DNA of 42,323 nt from contig NZ_VJZS01000030.1 in NCBI RefSeq assembly GCF_007097385.1, positions 1 through 42,323 on the forward strand, in the 5' to 3' direction. Positions 1-6,518 of the stretch are shown here, piece by piece (position 1 is the first letter of the stretch; each line of letters opens with the position of its first letter). The position numbers were made by a program, and so were the translations under genes. Under the pieces are notes generated by a model. It was not told the origin of the DNA, made no database searches, and saw nothing but the letters and a program-made list of their open reading frames with translations. Origin of the DNA: Flavobacterium sp. ZT3R18. GTDB taxonomy: Bacteria; Bacteroidota; Bacteroidia; Flavobacteriales; Flavobacteriaceae.

Positions 1-2
1 GT

Positions 3-83
3 AATCATAGCGAAGACAACCATGAGTTTCATTCTAAAACAGAGTTGAAAAATAATAGCGCAGAGAAAACAAAACAACATTAG
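3..83 (+). CDS. Possible C-terminal tail of a gene truncated by the window edge
   Basis: One frame is open from the first bases to a TAG at 81-83 and encodes about 26 hydrophilic residues rich in His, Glu, Asn and Lys. The other two forward frames stop sooner. This would fit the 3' end of a gene entering from the left, perhaps part of the same toxin locus, but it is too short to assign to a family. A hairpin with arms at 103-110 and 131-138 (AACGGCAA/TTGCCGTT) follows, without a clear T-tract. Confidence 0.3.
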   Translation, partial: NHSEDNHEFHSKTELKNNSAEKTKQH

Positions 84-197
84 GATAAAAAGTCTGTCAA
101 AAAACGGCAACTGCTTGAAAGTATAGTTTTTTGCCGTTCGAGATAGATGAATCGCAAAGCGAGAATATTTTTTACTACTAAATAACCAAATATAAAA

Positions 198-1532
198 ATG
201 ACAAAACTTAGATATGTAAAAGGAAATATTACCAATATTGTTGGAGGAAAAACGAAAGTCTTTGCTAATGAAATAGAAATTAGCTCCAATAAAAACATTA
301 ATTATCATGCCCCAAAACACTCATATGGAGAACCTGAAGGTCCGCCAAAGAAAGTGTCAAAAACCAGAGTAAAAGAAATTGAACTCTTAACCCCACTCGA
401 TGATGGCTCTAAAAATGACAAAAGCGGAGGATTGCAACTAGGATTCGTCTTTGGTAAAGCATATCAGTTTAAAATAAAGAGCTTTACCAATGGCGCACCT
501 GTAGCTACTAGTTTGATAAAATGGATGATAAAATACCATAGCCCCGCTCAAAACAAATGGATAGAAACACCTTTAAACGTAAAAGGAGATAACGTAAAAA
601 TAACGCTGAATGAAAAAGAGATGTGTGGGCGTTTTGTTTCTGTAAGAGCCTACATAGATGATCCAGAAACCGAAGGAGAACTTAAAAAATGGAAACATAA
701 TAGGTTTAGGTGGTTTGATAGAATGCTTGTTGAGGAAGAAATAAATGACAGGACAGATAATAAAAAACCATGGTTGGTAAACCAATCTGGTACTTCGCTT
801 TGTGGCATGGCTTGTATCTTTTATTTATTTGCAAAAGATCAACCTCAAGCATATAAAAAATTCGCAAAAGAACTTTTTAGAACGGGAGAAGCTACTTTTA
901 ATAAATACACAGTTAAGCCAAGTATTGATGTTTTGAATAAACAACCTTTTATAAATGGTATTTTAAATGATAAACAGTTTCCTTGGCATTGGAAATTAAT
1001 AAATAATGTTTCTGTAAAAATGTATATGCCTTTAATTGATTACATAACAATGGCAGGAACTAGAAATACAGATAATCCAAGTTACAAAGGAGGTAACGAA
1101 GAGTTTCAAGCAATAAATTGGCCTCCATTAATGACTAAGCTGTCTGAGGAATTTCTAGGATACAAAGACATTACTTCAAAAGGTGTTTATAATCCTGTTA
1201 AACCATTGATCTACACAAAGTATGCTATTGATGTTAGAATTGAGAATATAAATAATCAAATAAGAAATGGATATAGTCTTATTTTGATGATTGATGCAGA
1301 TTTAATAGATGATGTTTGGGATACAGGTTCATTAGATTTACATTGGGTGGTTCTTGAAAGCGAAATCAAAGAAGTACAGATGTTGAATAAAAATGGTCAA
1401 ATAGAATATGAGTTGGATTTTTCAGTATATACATGGGGGACAAGTCCTTTTGAAAGTAAACGATATTTGAAAAAACCAATCAGTAAGCATCATTTCATGA
1501 ATAATTATAATGGTTATGTCAAAATTAAGTAA
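198..1532 (+). CDS. Putative secreted polymorphic toxin / effector with papain-like cysteine active site
   Basis: The protein has 444 residues and no signal peptide. The first 50 residues (GNITNIVGGKTKVFANE...) resemble the short beta-rich leader of flavobacterial secreted effectors, possibly a PAAR-like or spike-binding module of the Bacteroidota type VI system; that link is inferred. A middle part (about 100-170) looks like an Ig-like or transthyretin-like strand domain. The C-terminal half carries NQSGTSLCGMACIFYLF (Cys near residue 202) and SLDLHWVV (His near 394) followed by YTWGT. Cys and His in this order are expected of a papain or C39-like fold. The stop overlaps the next gene by 23 bp, which couples them and suggests toxin plus immunity. 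A decayed copy of its C-terminal third lies downstream, typical of polymorphic toxins. Neither the enzymatic activity nor the secretion route can be proven from sequence alone. Confidence 0.6.
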   Translation: MTKLRYVKGNITNIVGGKTKVFANEIEISSNKNINYHAPKHSYGEPEGPPKKVSKTRVKEIELLTPLDDGSKNDKSGGLQLGFVFGKAYQFKIKSFTNGAPVATSLIKWMIKYHSPAQNKWIETPLNVKGDNVKITLNEKEMCGRFVSVRAYIDDPETEGELKKWKHNRFRWFDRMLVEEEINDRTDNKKPWLVNQSGTSLCGMACIFYLFAKDQPQAYKKFAKELFRTGEATFNKYTVKPSIDVLNKQPFINGILNDKQFPWHWKLINNVSVKMYMPLIDYITMAGTRNTDNPSYKGGNEEFQAINWPPLMTKLSEEFLGYKDITSKGVYNPVKPLIYTKYAIDVRIENINNQIRNGYSLILMIDADLIDDVWDTGSLDLHWVVLESEIKEVQMLNKNGQIEYELDFSVYTWGTSPFESKRYLKKPISKHHFMNNYNGYVKIK

Positions 1533-1956
1533 AATTATATTAGCGTTACTATTAATCTATAGTTGTGACAGAAATAAAGATGTCAAACTATGTGAAAAAT
1601 ATGTAGCTTCGGGTAATGGTTTTTTCATCCAATTTAAAAACATAGATACAACATCAACTATAAAAATCACAACAAGTAAGGGAAAAATAAATTATAGTCG
1701 GGAGAATTTATTTAATTCTAATAATATAAGTTATGGTGTCTATGGTAAAATTTTATTAGAAGATACCTTATATGTCAAACTAAATAGTAAAACATATAAG
1801 GTGTATGATTTTGAAAACATTGAAGAGGAAGGAATTGATGGAAGTAATCATAGAAAAATTAAGGTCTGTAGATTTTGTAGAGCCACTGTAAATGGAACAA
1901 AAATAAAGGATTATCGAAATAACGTACTTGTGTTTGATAAAAATATTTTAAATTAA
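1510..1956 (+). CDS. Probable immunity lipoprotein for the upstream toxin
   Basis: This 148-residue protein begins inside the end of the toxin gene. The start is ATG 1510, or two codons later at ATG 1516 (MSKLSKII). A hydrophobic segment ends in LLIYSC, a lipobox-like site (Tyr at -2 is unusual) followed by Asp-Arg, so a lipid-anchored periplasmic protein is likely. The rest is a small beta-rich domain with several Cys (CRFC pair) and no family that I recognise. A short downstream gene overlapping a predicted toxin, with a diverged paralogue beside a toxin pseudocopy, is the classic arrangement of an immunity gene. A periplasmic location would imply that the toxin acts in the periplasm or is met there. 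The function is inferred from position only. Confidence 0.55.
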   Translation: MVMSKLSKIILALLLIYSCDRNKDVKLCEKYVASGNGFFIQFKNIDTTSTIKITTSKGKINYSRENLFNSNNISYGVYGKILLEDTLYVKLNSKTYKVYDFENIEEEGIDGSNHRKIKVCRFCRATVNGTKIKDYRNNVLVFDKNILN

Positions 1957-1987
1957 TTGTGTTCTGACTTAGTTATAAATAAGTAAT

Positions 1988-2397
1988 TTCAAACAATAAA
2001 TTGACCTCCATTAATAAATAAGCTATCTGAGGAATTTCTAGGATACAAAGACGTTACTTCAAAAGGTTTTTATAATCCTAAACCATTAATCTACACAGTA
2101 TACTATTGATGTTAGAATTGAGAATATAAAAAATAGACATAGTCGTATTTTGATGATTGATGCAGATTTAATAGATGATATTTGAGATAAAAATTCATTT
2201 GACATACATTGGGTAGTTCTTGACAGTGAAATTAGAAAAGTACAAATAGTAAATAAAAATGGTCAAATAGAATATCAATTGGACTTTTCAGTATATACTT
2301 GGGGGACAAATCCTTTTGATTCTTCTAGATATGTAAAAAAACCAATTACTAAAATGCATTTTATGAATAATTATAATGGTTATGTCAAAATTAAGTA
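1988..2397 (+). pseudogene. Decayed duplicate of the toxin C-terminal region
   Basis: The DNA aligns with 1105-1532 of the intact toxin over its whole length. Two Trp codons have become TGA stops, in the IN-W-PPL and DD-W-D contexts, and there are small deletions in the stretch matching toxin 1190-1290. The last 65 or so codons are open (DIHWVVL to NGYVKIK) and keep the putative catalytic His. There is no start codon or N-terminal module, so it is a displaced C-terminal cassette and not a full gene duplication. The final 33 bases are identical to the toxin end, including the overlap with the immunity start, and could serve as a recombination anchor. Confidence 0.85.
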
Positions 2398-2870
2398 AGA
2401 TAATTCTGCTTACATTGTTAGGTTTTTTATTGGCTATTTCAAGCATTATTGCTTTTGCAATATATATAATAGAAAATCCGTATATCGATTCATCAGAAAT
2501 TCAGAAATGTGATGAGGACAGTAGAAGTAAATTTATTGTAAATGGAAGACCCTTATATATATGTATGGTTATGAAACAAATGAAATTAAAAAAACAAAAA
2601 TCAGCTTAATAAAAAACAAAAATTCTAAATTCTAAATTTCATTCTGTAGCCTTAAATGACAATATTTATTTTACAAATGGTAAAGTTTCAAAATTAGATA
2701 CTATACTAATTGAAATAAACAGGAATAAAATAAAATTATATGATTTTGTTAATGAAGGAGAAAAAATTAATGCAGGACAATATAAAGGACATTATTTATG
2801 TAGTTTAGATTACATTGAAGAAGGTGTGAGAGTATGTACGACATCGGACACTATTTATATAAACAAATAG
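2376..2870 (+). pseudogene. Frameshifted paralogue of the immunity gene
   Basis: It starts with the same MVMSKLSKIIL sequence as the intact immunity protein and overlaps the toxin pseudocopy in the same way. The frame then stops at 2607-2609. The neighbouring frame supplies YGYETNEIKKTKISLIKNK, and the first frame resumes at about 2631 and runs to TAG 2868-2870 (…YDFVNEGEKINAGQY…DTIYINK). Two compensating frameshifts are therefore likely, one in the (TA)n run near 2553-2565 and one near 2613-2640, where a tandem ATTCTAA word sits. Instead of a lipobox it carries a hydrophobic transmembrane segment (LLGFLLAISSIIAFAIYII). Residues around DT…YDF.NE match the intact paralogue. Confidence 0.7.
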
Positions 2871-2893
2871 AAATCTAAGCTAAATTACCTTGC

Positions 2894-2986
2894 CCCCGTT
2901 GTCGCGAGTAATAGGTAATAGTGGGCTAGTGCGATCTCAATGTCCCCACGCCGTCGCGAGCATTAGGTAACACTGGGCTAGTGCGA
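2894..2986 (+). repeat. Two imperfect tandem copies of a ~42-bp GC-rich repeat
   Basis: Copy one (2894-2934) and copy two (2944-2986) share TGTCGCGAG/CGTCGCGAG, then AATAGGTAA/ATTAGGTAA, then TGGGCTAGTGCGA. Copy two runs into the palindrome GAGCTTCAAGCTC. The sequence is much richer in GC than its surroundings and follows the decayed toxin cassette, so it may mark a recombination junction. Confidence 0.75.
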
Positions 2987-3021
2987 GCTTCAAGCTCGTA
3001 CCCACAAAGTTGAGCAAACTA

Positions 3022-3048
3022 AACTACAACCCTAAAGAAGTTGTAGTT
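3022..3048. repeat. Perfect 9-bp hairpin in the gene-free stretch 2871-3358
   Basis: AACTACAAC and GTTGTAGTT enclose a 9-nt loop and are followed by TATAGTTTTTG, so this may terminate transcription of the toxin locus. The rest of 3049-3358 holds an imperfect palindrome around 3132-3154 (GCAAAG…CTTTGC) and GC-rich DNA from about 3230 that continues the composition of the neighbouring dehydrogenase gene. No convincing gene is seen there. Confidence 0.5.
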
Positions 3049-3358
3049 TATAGTTTTTGGGATATTTATATTCACAATAGAAAACAAAACCGTAGAGCAC
3101 GATTTGGTCGTTATAGAAGTAATTCCCGTTGTGCAAAGTCTTCAGACCTTTGCGCCAATATCGTTTAAACGTATCTAGTCAGAGAACAAGTTTCATCCTT
3201 GTTTGTTTATTAAATGATTAGTTTTACAAAGATATGAGTCAGAGACATTTTTGTAGCCCGCATGAAAACGTTAGGTACTCTTCGAAGAGCTGGGGGTAGC
3301 CAGCTTCCATCCCTCGAGCAGATCATCCTCGATTCTGAAGTTTTCCCAGAGATGGTAT

Positions 3359-4270
3359 TTAATCGGCAGCTGTTCCATATAAGGCTACAACCCACCGCCG
3401 GGGAAGTATCCGGATAAAAAATGAACTGATCTTCGCAAGAGTTCCAGGAATGATCATCATTTTTCCCCGCAGCGTATTGCGAACTGCAATTTCACCAACT
3501 CTTTCCGGCGGCACAGCCATCTTCAGACCAAACCAGCCAAGGTGTTTCTTTGTATATTGAACAATCTCTGGTTTGGTAAACACAGGACCAGGACTCAGAC
3601 AACTCACACTAATACCTTTTTTTCGCAACTGCTGGCGCAAGGAGTAACTGAAAAAGATGACTGCTGATTTAGTTGCAGAATACATGTTTTTAATAGGAAT
3701 AGGGGCAAGTCCGGCCATACTTGCAACATTCAGTATATAAGACGGTTTGTTTTTCTCTAGAAGCGGCAACAAGGTAAGAGTCAAGGCCATGCACGACTCC
3801 ACATTTAGACGCACCATATACCGCAATGAATCAAGAGGTAGGGATAAATAATCCTTTGGCCCTCCCAATCCGGCCACATTGCAAAGCATTTTTAAGTGTA
3901 TATTTTTGCTTGTACACCATCTGGCGATTGAATCGGCAGTTGATTCGTGCTCCAAATCTAGTTTTAATAATTCAACATGAACTTTGTAATCCTTTTCCAG
4001 TCTTTCTTTAGCCTTATCCAGCGCATCCTGATGACGCGCAATCAGGATCAGGTTAAATTTCCTTTTTGCCAGAGCCTCGGCAATGCCATAACCAATTCCC
4101 TTGCTACCACCGGCAACCAGAGCATAATCTGAATGTTCAATACTTACGTTGGTCGGCTTCACATAAGACATAGAATCAATATTTGCCTGCGGGAGGCGCA
4201 ACTCATCTTTCTGCGCACTGACAGGCAAACCAGTTAGGAAAAGCAGGGTGAACAAAAGAATAGCTTTCAT
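3359..4270 (-). CDS. Short-chain dehydrogenase/reductase with N-terminal signal peptide
   Basis: The protein has 303 residues. MKAILLFTLLFLTGLPVSAQ is a clear signal peptide with an A-Q cleavage site. The SDR domain follows at about 45: AGGSKGIGYGIAEAL is the nucleotide-binding Gly motif, CNVAGLGG the NAG-like motif, NVASMAG the catalytic Ser, and YSATK the Tyr and Lys. All catalytic residues are present, so it should be an active NAD(P)-dependent oxidoreductase; the substrate is unknown. Export is odd for an enzyme that needs NAD(P). The hydrophobic C-terminus (FFIRILPRRWVVALYG) resembles membrane-associated SDRs of the 17-beta-HSD12/KAR type. The gene is visibly richer in GC than its neighbours and lies between remnants and repeats, which points to horizontal transfer. 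Confidence 0.85.
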   Translation of the reverse strand: MKAILLFTLLFLTGLPVSAQKDELRLPQANIDSMSYVKPTNVSIEHSDYALVAGGSKGIGYGIAEALAKRKFNLILIARHQDALDKAKERLEKDYKVHVELLKLDLEHESTADSIARWCTSKNIHLKMLCNVAGLGGPKDYLSLPLDSLRYMVRLNVESCMALTLTLLPLLEKNKPSYILNVASMAGLAPIPIKNMYSATKSAVIFFSYSLRQQLRKKGISVSCLSPGPVFTKPEIVQYTKKHLGWFGLKMAVPPERVGEIAVRNTLRGKMMIIPGTLAKISSFFIRILPRRWVVALYGTAAD

Positions 4271-4355
4271 TTAGTTATGTATGTTTTTCTATATAAGCAA
4301 TTTAAGTATTATTTCGGCAAGTTTTAATGAAAGGCTAAGAAATTTGTATAAGTAA

Positions 4356-4583
4356 ATAAATTGTGATTATTATTTGCTCTATTTCTCTCAGATTATTGCG
4401 AAGGATAATGAGCAGTATTTAAATTTGGCTCTTCAGGTTTGCGAAAGTTATCAAAGTAAAATAACTTCTAATATTATGGTTAATAACAGAAGGAATAGAA
4501 GACTTTCTTGGGCTATTTATACTATGCTTAGTTTGCCACTTAGTTTTCTAATTTCGTATGTGTATTGGTACTTGGTTCAGTAA
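4356..4583 (+). pseudogene. ORF remnant with C-terminal membrane segment, no ATG start
   Basis: The frame is open from 4356 to a TAA at 4581-4583 with no ATG near the beginning; the earliest usable start is TTG 4374. It encodes LYFSQIIAKDNEQYLNLALQV, an Arg/Asn-rich stretch (NNRRNRRL) and a terminal transmembrane helix (WAIYTMLSLPLSFLISYVYW). It could be the end of a longer membrane protein or a small one using an unusual start. I do not recognise a family. It sits in a 740-bp stretch (4271-5010) that is otherwise repeats. Confidence 0.3.
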
Positions 4584-4779
4584 CTGTACCTCTTACCCCC
4601 CGCTGCGCATTCTATGTCAATGAAATCTATTGACTACTATGCGTTAGATTAATAAAGACTGTTCTTGTTTACTCTAAAGGTTTTGTTTTGCAGTGAGCGT
4701 GAAAGATTACTTCACAATACATTTATTTTCATAGGAGTTCAGTGAATTTCATTTGCGCCAAGTTACCGAAGTAAAGGCG

Positions 4780-4795
4780 CCCGATAGTTATCGGG
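4780..4795. repeat. 16-bp palindromic word CCCGATAG(T/C)TATCGGG, copy 1
   Basis: CCCGATAGTTATCGGG at 4780-4795 is nearly perfectly self-complementary. An almost identical word, CCCGATAGCTATCGGG, occurs at 18491-18506. Both lie next to larger stem-loop repeats in intergenic DNA. Confidence 0.75.
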
Positions 4796-4797
4796 AA

Positions 4798-4870
4798 GCC
4801 TGCCACCAGTAGGGAAAGGGGTAGAATAAGCGGTATGATGAGTTTGCCCCTTTTCCTAATGGTGGCAGGC
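4798..4870. repeat. Dispersed stem-loop repeat, copy A
   Basis: A 24-nt arm (4798-4821, starting GCCTGCCACC) pairs with 4847-4870 (ending GGTGGCAGGC) with two imperfect positions, one of them G-U in RNA, around a 25-nt loop. The loop holds AATAAGCGGT. The second copy at 35752-35870 shares the arms, the loop word and the trailing GCCCAAATG. No ORF spans it. Confidence 0.8.
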
Positions 4871-5010
4871 CCAAATGGGTAGGAATAGTATTGCTTAAAT
4901 AGGTTTATACTGTTTTGTAGATTTGATTAATGAAAAGAAATAGCGTTATTTATAGAATTTTTATATGTACGCATAGTATTTTTTGTATTTTAGCAAAAAA
5001 ATAGCTCAAA

Positions 5011-5463
5011 ATGGAATTAACAGTATCGAAATTCAATAGGTTTATATTTTTCAAGTTGCCGTCTGCTTTTTTATGCGGGGTTCGGTTGAAACATATTGAC
5101 GAAAATAAATGTGTGGTCTCTGTAAAGCACCGCTGGATGAATCAAAATCCTTTTAATTCTATGTATTTTGCGGTTCAAGCAATGGCAGCAGAGTTATCTA
5201 CAGGTGCTATGGTAATTTATCAAATTCAAAAAAGTGGTCGAAAAATATCGATGCTTGTAGCCAATAATAAATCTAATTTTTCTAAGAAAGCCACGGGACG
5301 AATCACTTTTGTTTGCAATGACGGGCATTTAATAGCCGATGCCATTCAGAAAACAATTGCAAACGGCGAGGGACAAACTTTTTGGATGAAATCGATAGGA
5401 ACCAATGAAGAAGGCGTGCAGGTTTCTGAAATGGATTTTGAATGGAGTGTTAAGTTAAAATAG
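5011..5463 (+). CDS. DUF4442 hotdog-fold protein
   Basis: This 150-residue cytoplasmic protein matches the DUF4442 family, which has the hotdog fold of acyl-CoA thioesterases. Visible hallmarks are the early HRWMNQNPFNSMYFAVQAMAAELSTG segment (about 50-75; Asn and Glu where thioesterases have their active-site helix), then VANNKSNFSKKATG and a final beta strand. No enzymatic activity is established for the family, so thioesterase function is inferred. It is followed by a strong terminator and seems to be transcribed alone. The start ATG at 5011 is preceded by an A-rich leader. Confidence 0.8.
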   Translation: MELTVSKFNRFIFFKLPSAFLCGVRLKHIDENKCVVSVKHRWMNQNPFNSMYFAVQAMAAELSTGAMVIYQIQKSGRKISMLVANNKSNFSKKATGRITFVCNDGHLIADAIQKTIANGEGQTFWMKSIGTNEEGVQVSEMDFEWSVKLK

Positions 5464-5488
5464 AAGCTCTAAATTATAAAAGCAAAAA

Positions 5489-5520
5489 AAAAGCTTCGTT
5501 GTATAAACGAAGCTTTTTTT
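5489..5520 (+). terminator. Intrinsic terminator after the DUF4442 gene
   Basis: AAGCTTCGTT (5491-5500) pairs with AACGAAGCTT (5506-5515) over a 5-nt loop and is followed by a T-run. The rest of the gap to grpE (5521-5738) shows no gene. Confidence 0.9.
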
Positions 5521-5738
5521 AATATAAGGCAATGATGAATTAATAATTATATAGAAAACAACCTTAAATTTATGTTCTTGAGAGTTGTATGCTGCGGGGT
5601 GGAATAAAATCCAACTTCAAAAATAGGAAAACTATAGCGTAATAGTCTTAAAATTATATTAAAATTACGCTTGCAATTTTGTCTGATTTTGAAGGGAAAA
5701 TTTAATGATTTTAATTAGATTTTAAATAAAGATGACAA

Positions 5739-5771
5739 TTTGACATTTTATAAGTTTTGGCAGTACTTTTG
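5739..5771 (+). promoter_or_regulatory. Bacteroidota-type promoter of grpE-dnaJ
   Basis: TTTG at 5739-5742 and TACTTTTG at 5764-5771 match the -33 (TTTG) and -7 (TAnnTTTG) elements of the primary sigma factor in this phylum, with a 21-bp spacer. Transcription would start near 5777, about 20 bases before the grpE ATG. No CIRCE-type inverted repeat is seen. Confidence 0.7.
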
Positions 5772-5796
5772 CAATCCATAAAAAAGAATAAAAACG

Positions 5797-6372
5797 ATGT
5801 TTAAGAATTTTTTTAAAAATAAAAGTAATATGACTACAGAAAATACAGAATTCGATCAAGAAATAGATGAGGTGACATTAGAGAATAATGCAAATGGTGA
5901 GCAACTTATTATTGAAGAATTAAGTGTTGAAGAACAATTAACGCAAGACTTAGCCAAAGAAAAAGATAAGTTTTTAAGGTTATTTGCTGAATTTGAAAAT
6001 TACAAAAGAAGAACTACAAAAGAAAGAATTGAGTTGTTTAAAACGGCTAACCAAGAAGTATTACTTGCGATGTTACCTGTTCTAGATGATTTTGATAGAG
6101 CAATGGTTGAAATCAACAAATCAGATGATGAGTTGTTGACAAAAGGAGTGGAGTTGATCCATGAGAAACTAAAAAATGCTTTGGTAGCTAAGGGATTAGA
6201 GCAAGTTGATGTTAAAGCCGGAGATGTATTTGATGCTGATTTTGCCGAAGCAATTACTCAAATTCCAGCTCCATCAGATAAGCTGAAAGGAAAAATTGTA
6301 GATGTTCTTGAAAAAGGATACAAGTTGGGTGACAAAACTATTCGTTTTCCAAAAGTGGTAATTGGGAATTAA
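5797..6372 (+). CDS. grpE: GrpE nucleotide exchange factor
   Basis: GrpE releases ADP from DnaK and resets the DnaK-DnaJ folding cycle in the cytoplasm. The 191-residue length is normal. An acidic N-terminal tail is followed by a long coiled-coil helix holding the signature FLRLFAEFENYKRRTTKER (about 67-86), then the four-helix segment (LLAMLPVLDDFDRAM) and the C-terminal beta domain (VDVKAGDVFDADFAEAI…GYKLGDKTIRFPKVVIGN). ATG 5797 agrees with the promoter; ATG 5830 (MTTENTEF) is an alternative. dnaJ follows after 146 bp in the same direction. Confidence 0.96.
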   Translation: MFKNFFKNKSNMTTENTEFDQEIDEVTLENNANGEQLIIEELSVEEQLTQDLAKEKDKFLRLFAEFENYKRRTTKERIELFKTANQEVLLAMLPVLDDFDRAMVEINKSDDELLTKGVELIHEKLKNALVAKGLEQVDVKAGDVFDADFAEAITQIPAPSDKLKGKIVDVLEKGYKLGDKTIRFPKVVIGN

Positions 6373-6393
6373 AAAAATAAAAAAAAATAAAAA

Positions 6394-6487
6394 AAATTCC
6401 AAATTCCAAATTCCAAAATGAAATTAATTTAAGGACAAATTTGCAGTTCTTTAAATTGGTATTTGGAATTTAAAAATATCGGAATTT
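6394..6487. repeat. Self-complementary spacer of AAATTCC words (grpE-dnaJ)
   Basis: Three exact tandem AAATTCC heptamers at 6394-6414 face their reverse complement (TTTGGAATTT at 6462-6471, GGAATTT at 6481-6487). The spacer could fold into a long AT-rich hairpin between two co-transcribed genes. Confidence 0.7.
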
Positions 6488-6518
6488 ACTTTTAGTTTTT
6501 TTAGAATTTACTTTATTT

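Noticed and set aside
3228..3240. TATCTTTG on the minus strand, possible promoter of a lost gene
   Set aside because: No -33 element and the following ATG at 3196 gives only a five-codon frame; chance occurrence in AT-rich DNA is likely.
3210..3395. Minus-strand ORF of 61 codons, and a plus-strand ORF of 51 codons at 3262-3417, near the SDR end
   Set aside because: The two oppose each other and overlap the 3' end of the dehydrogenase, which is clearly coding; neither has a recognisable family or a ribosome binding site.
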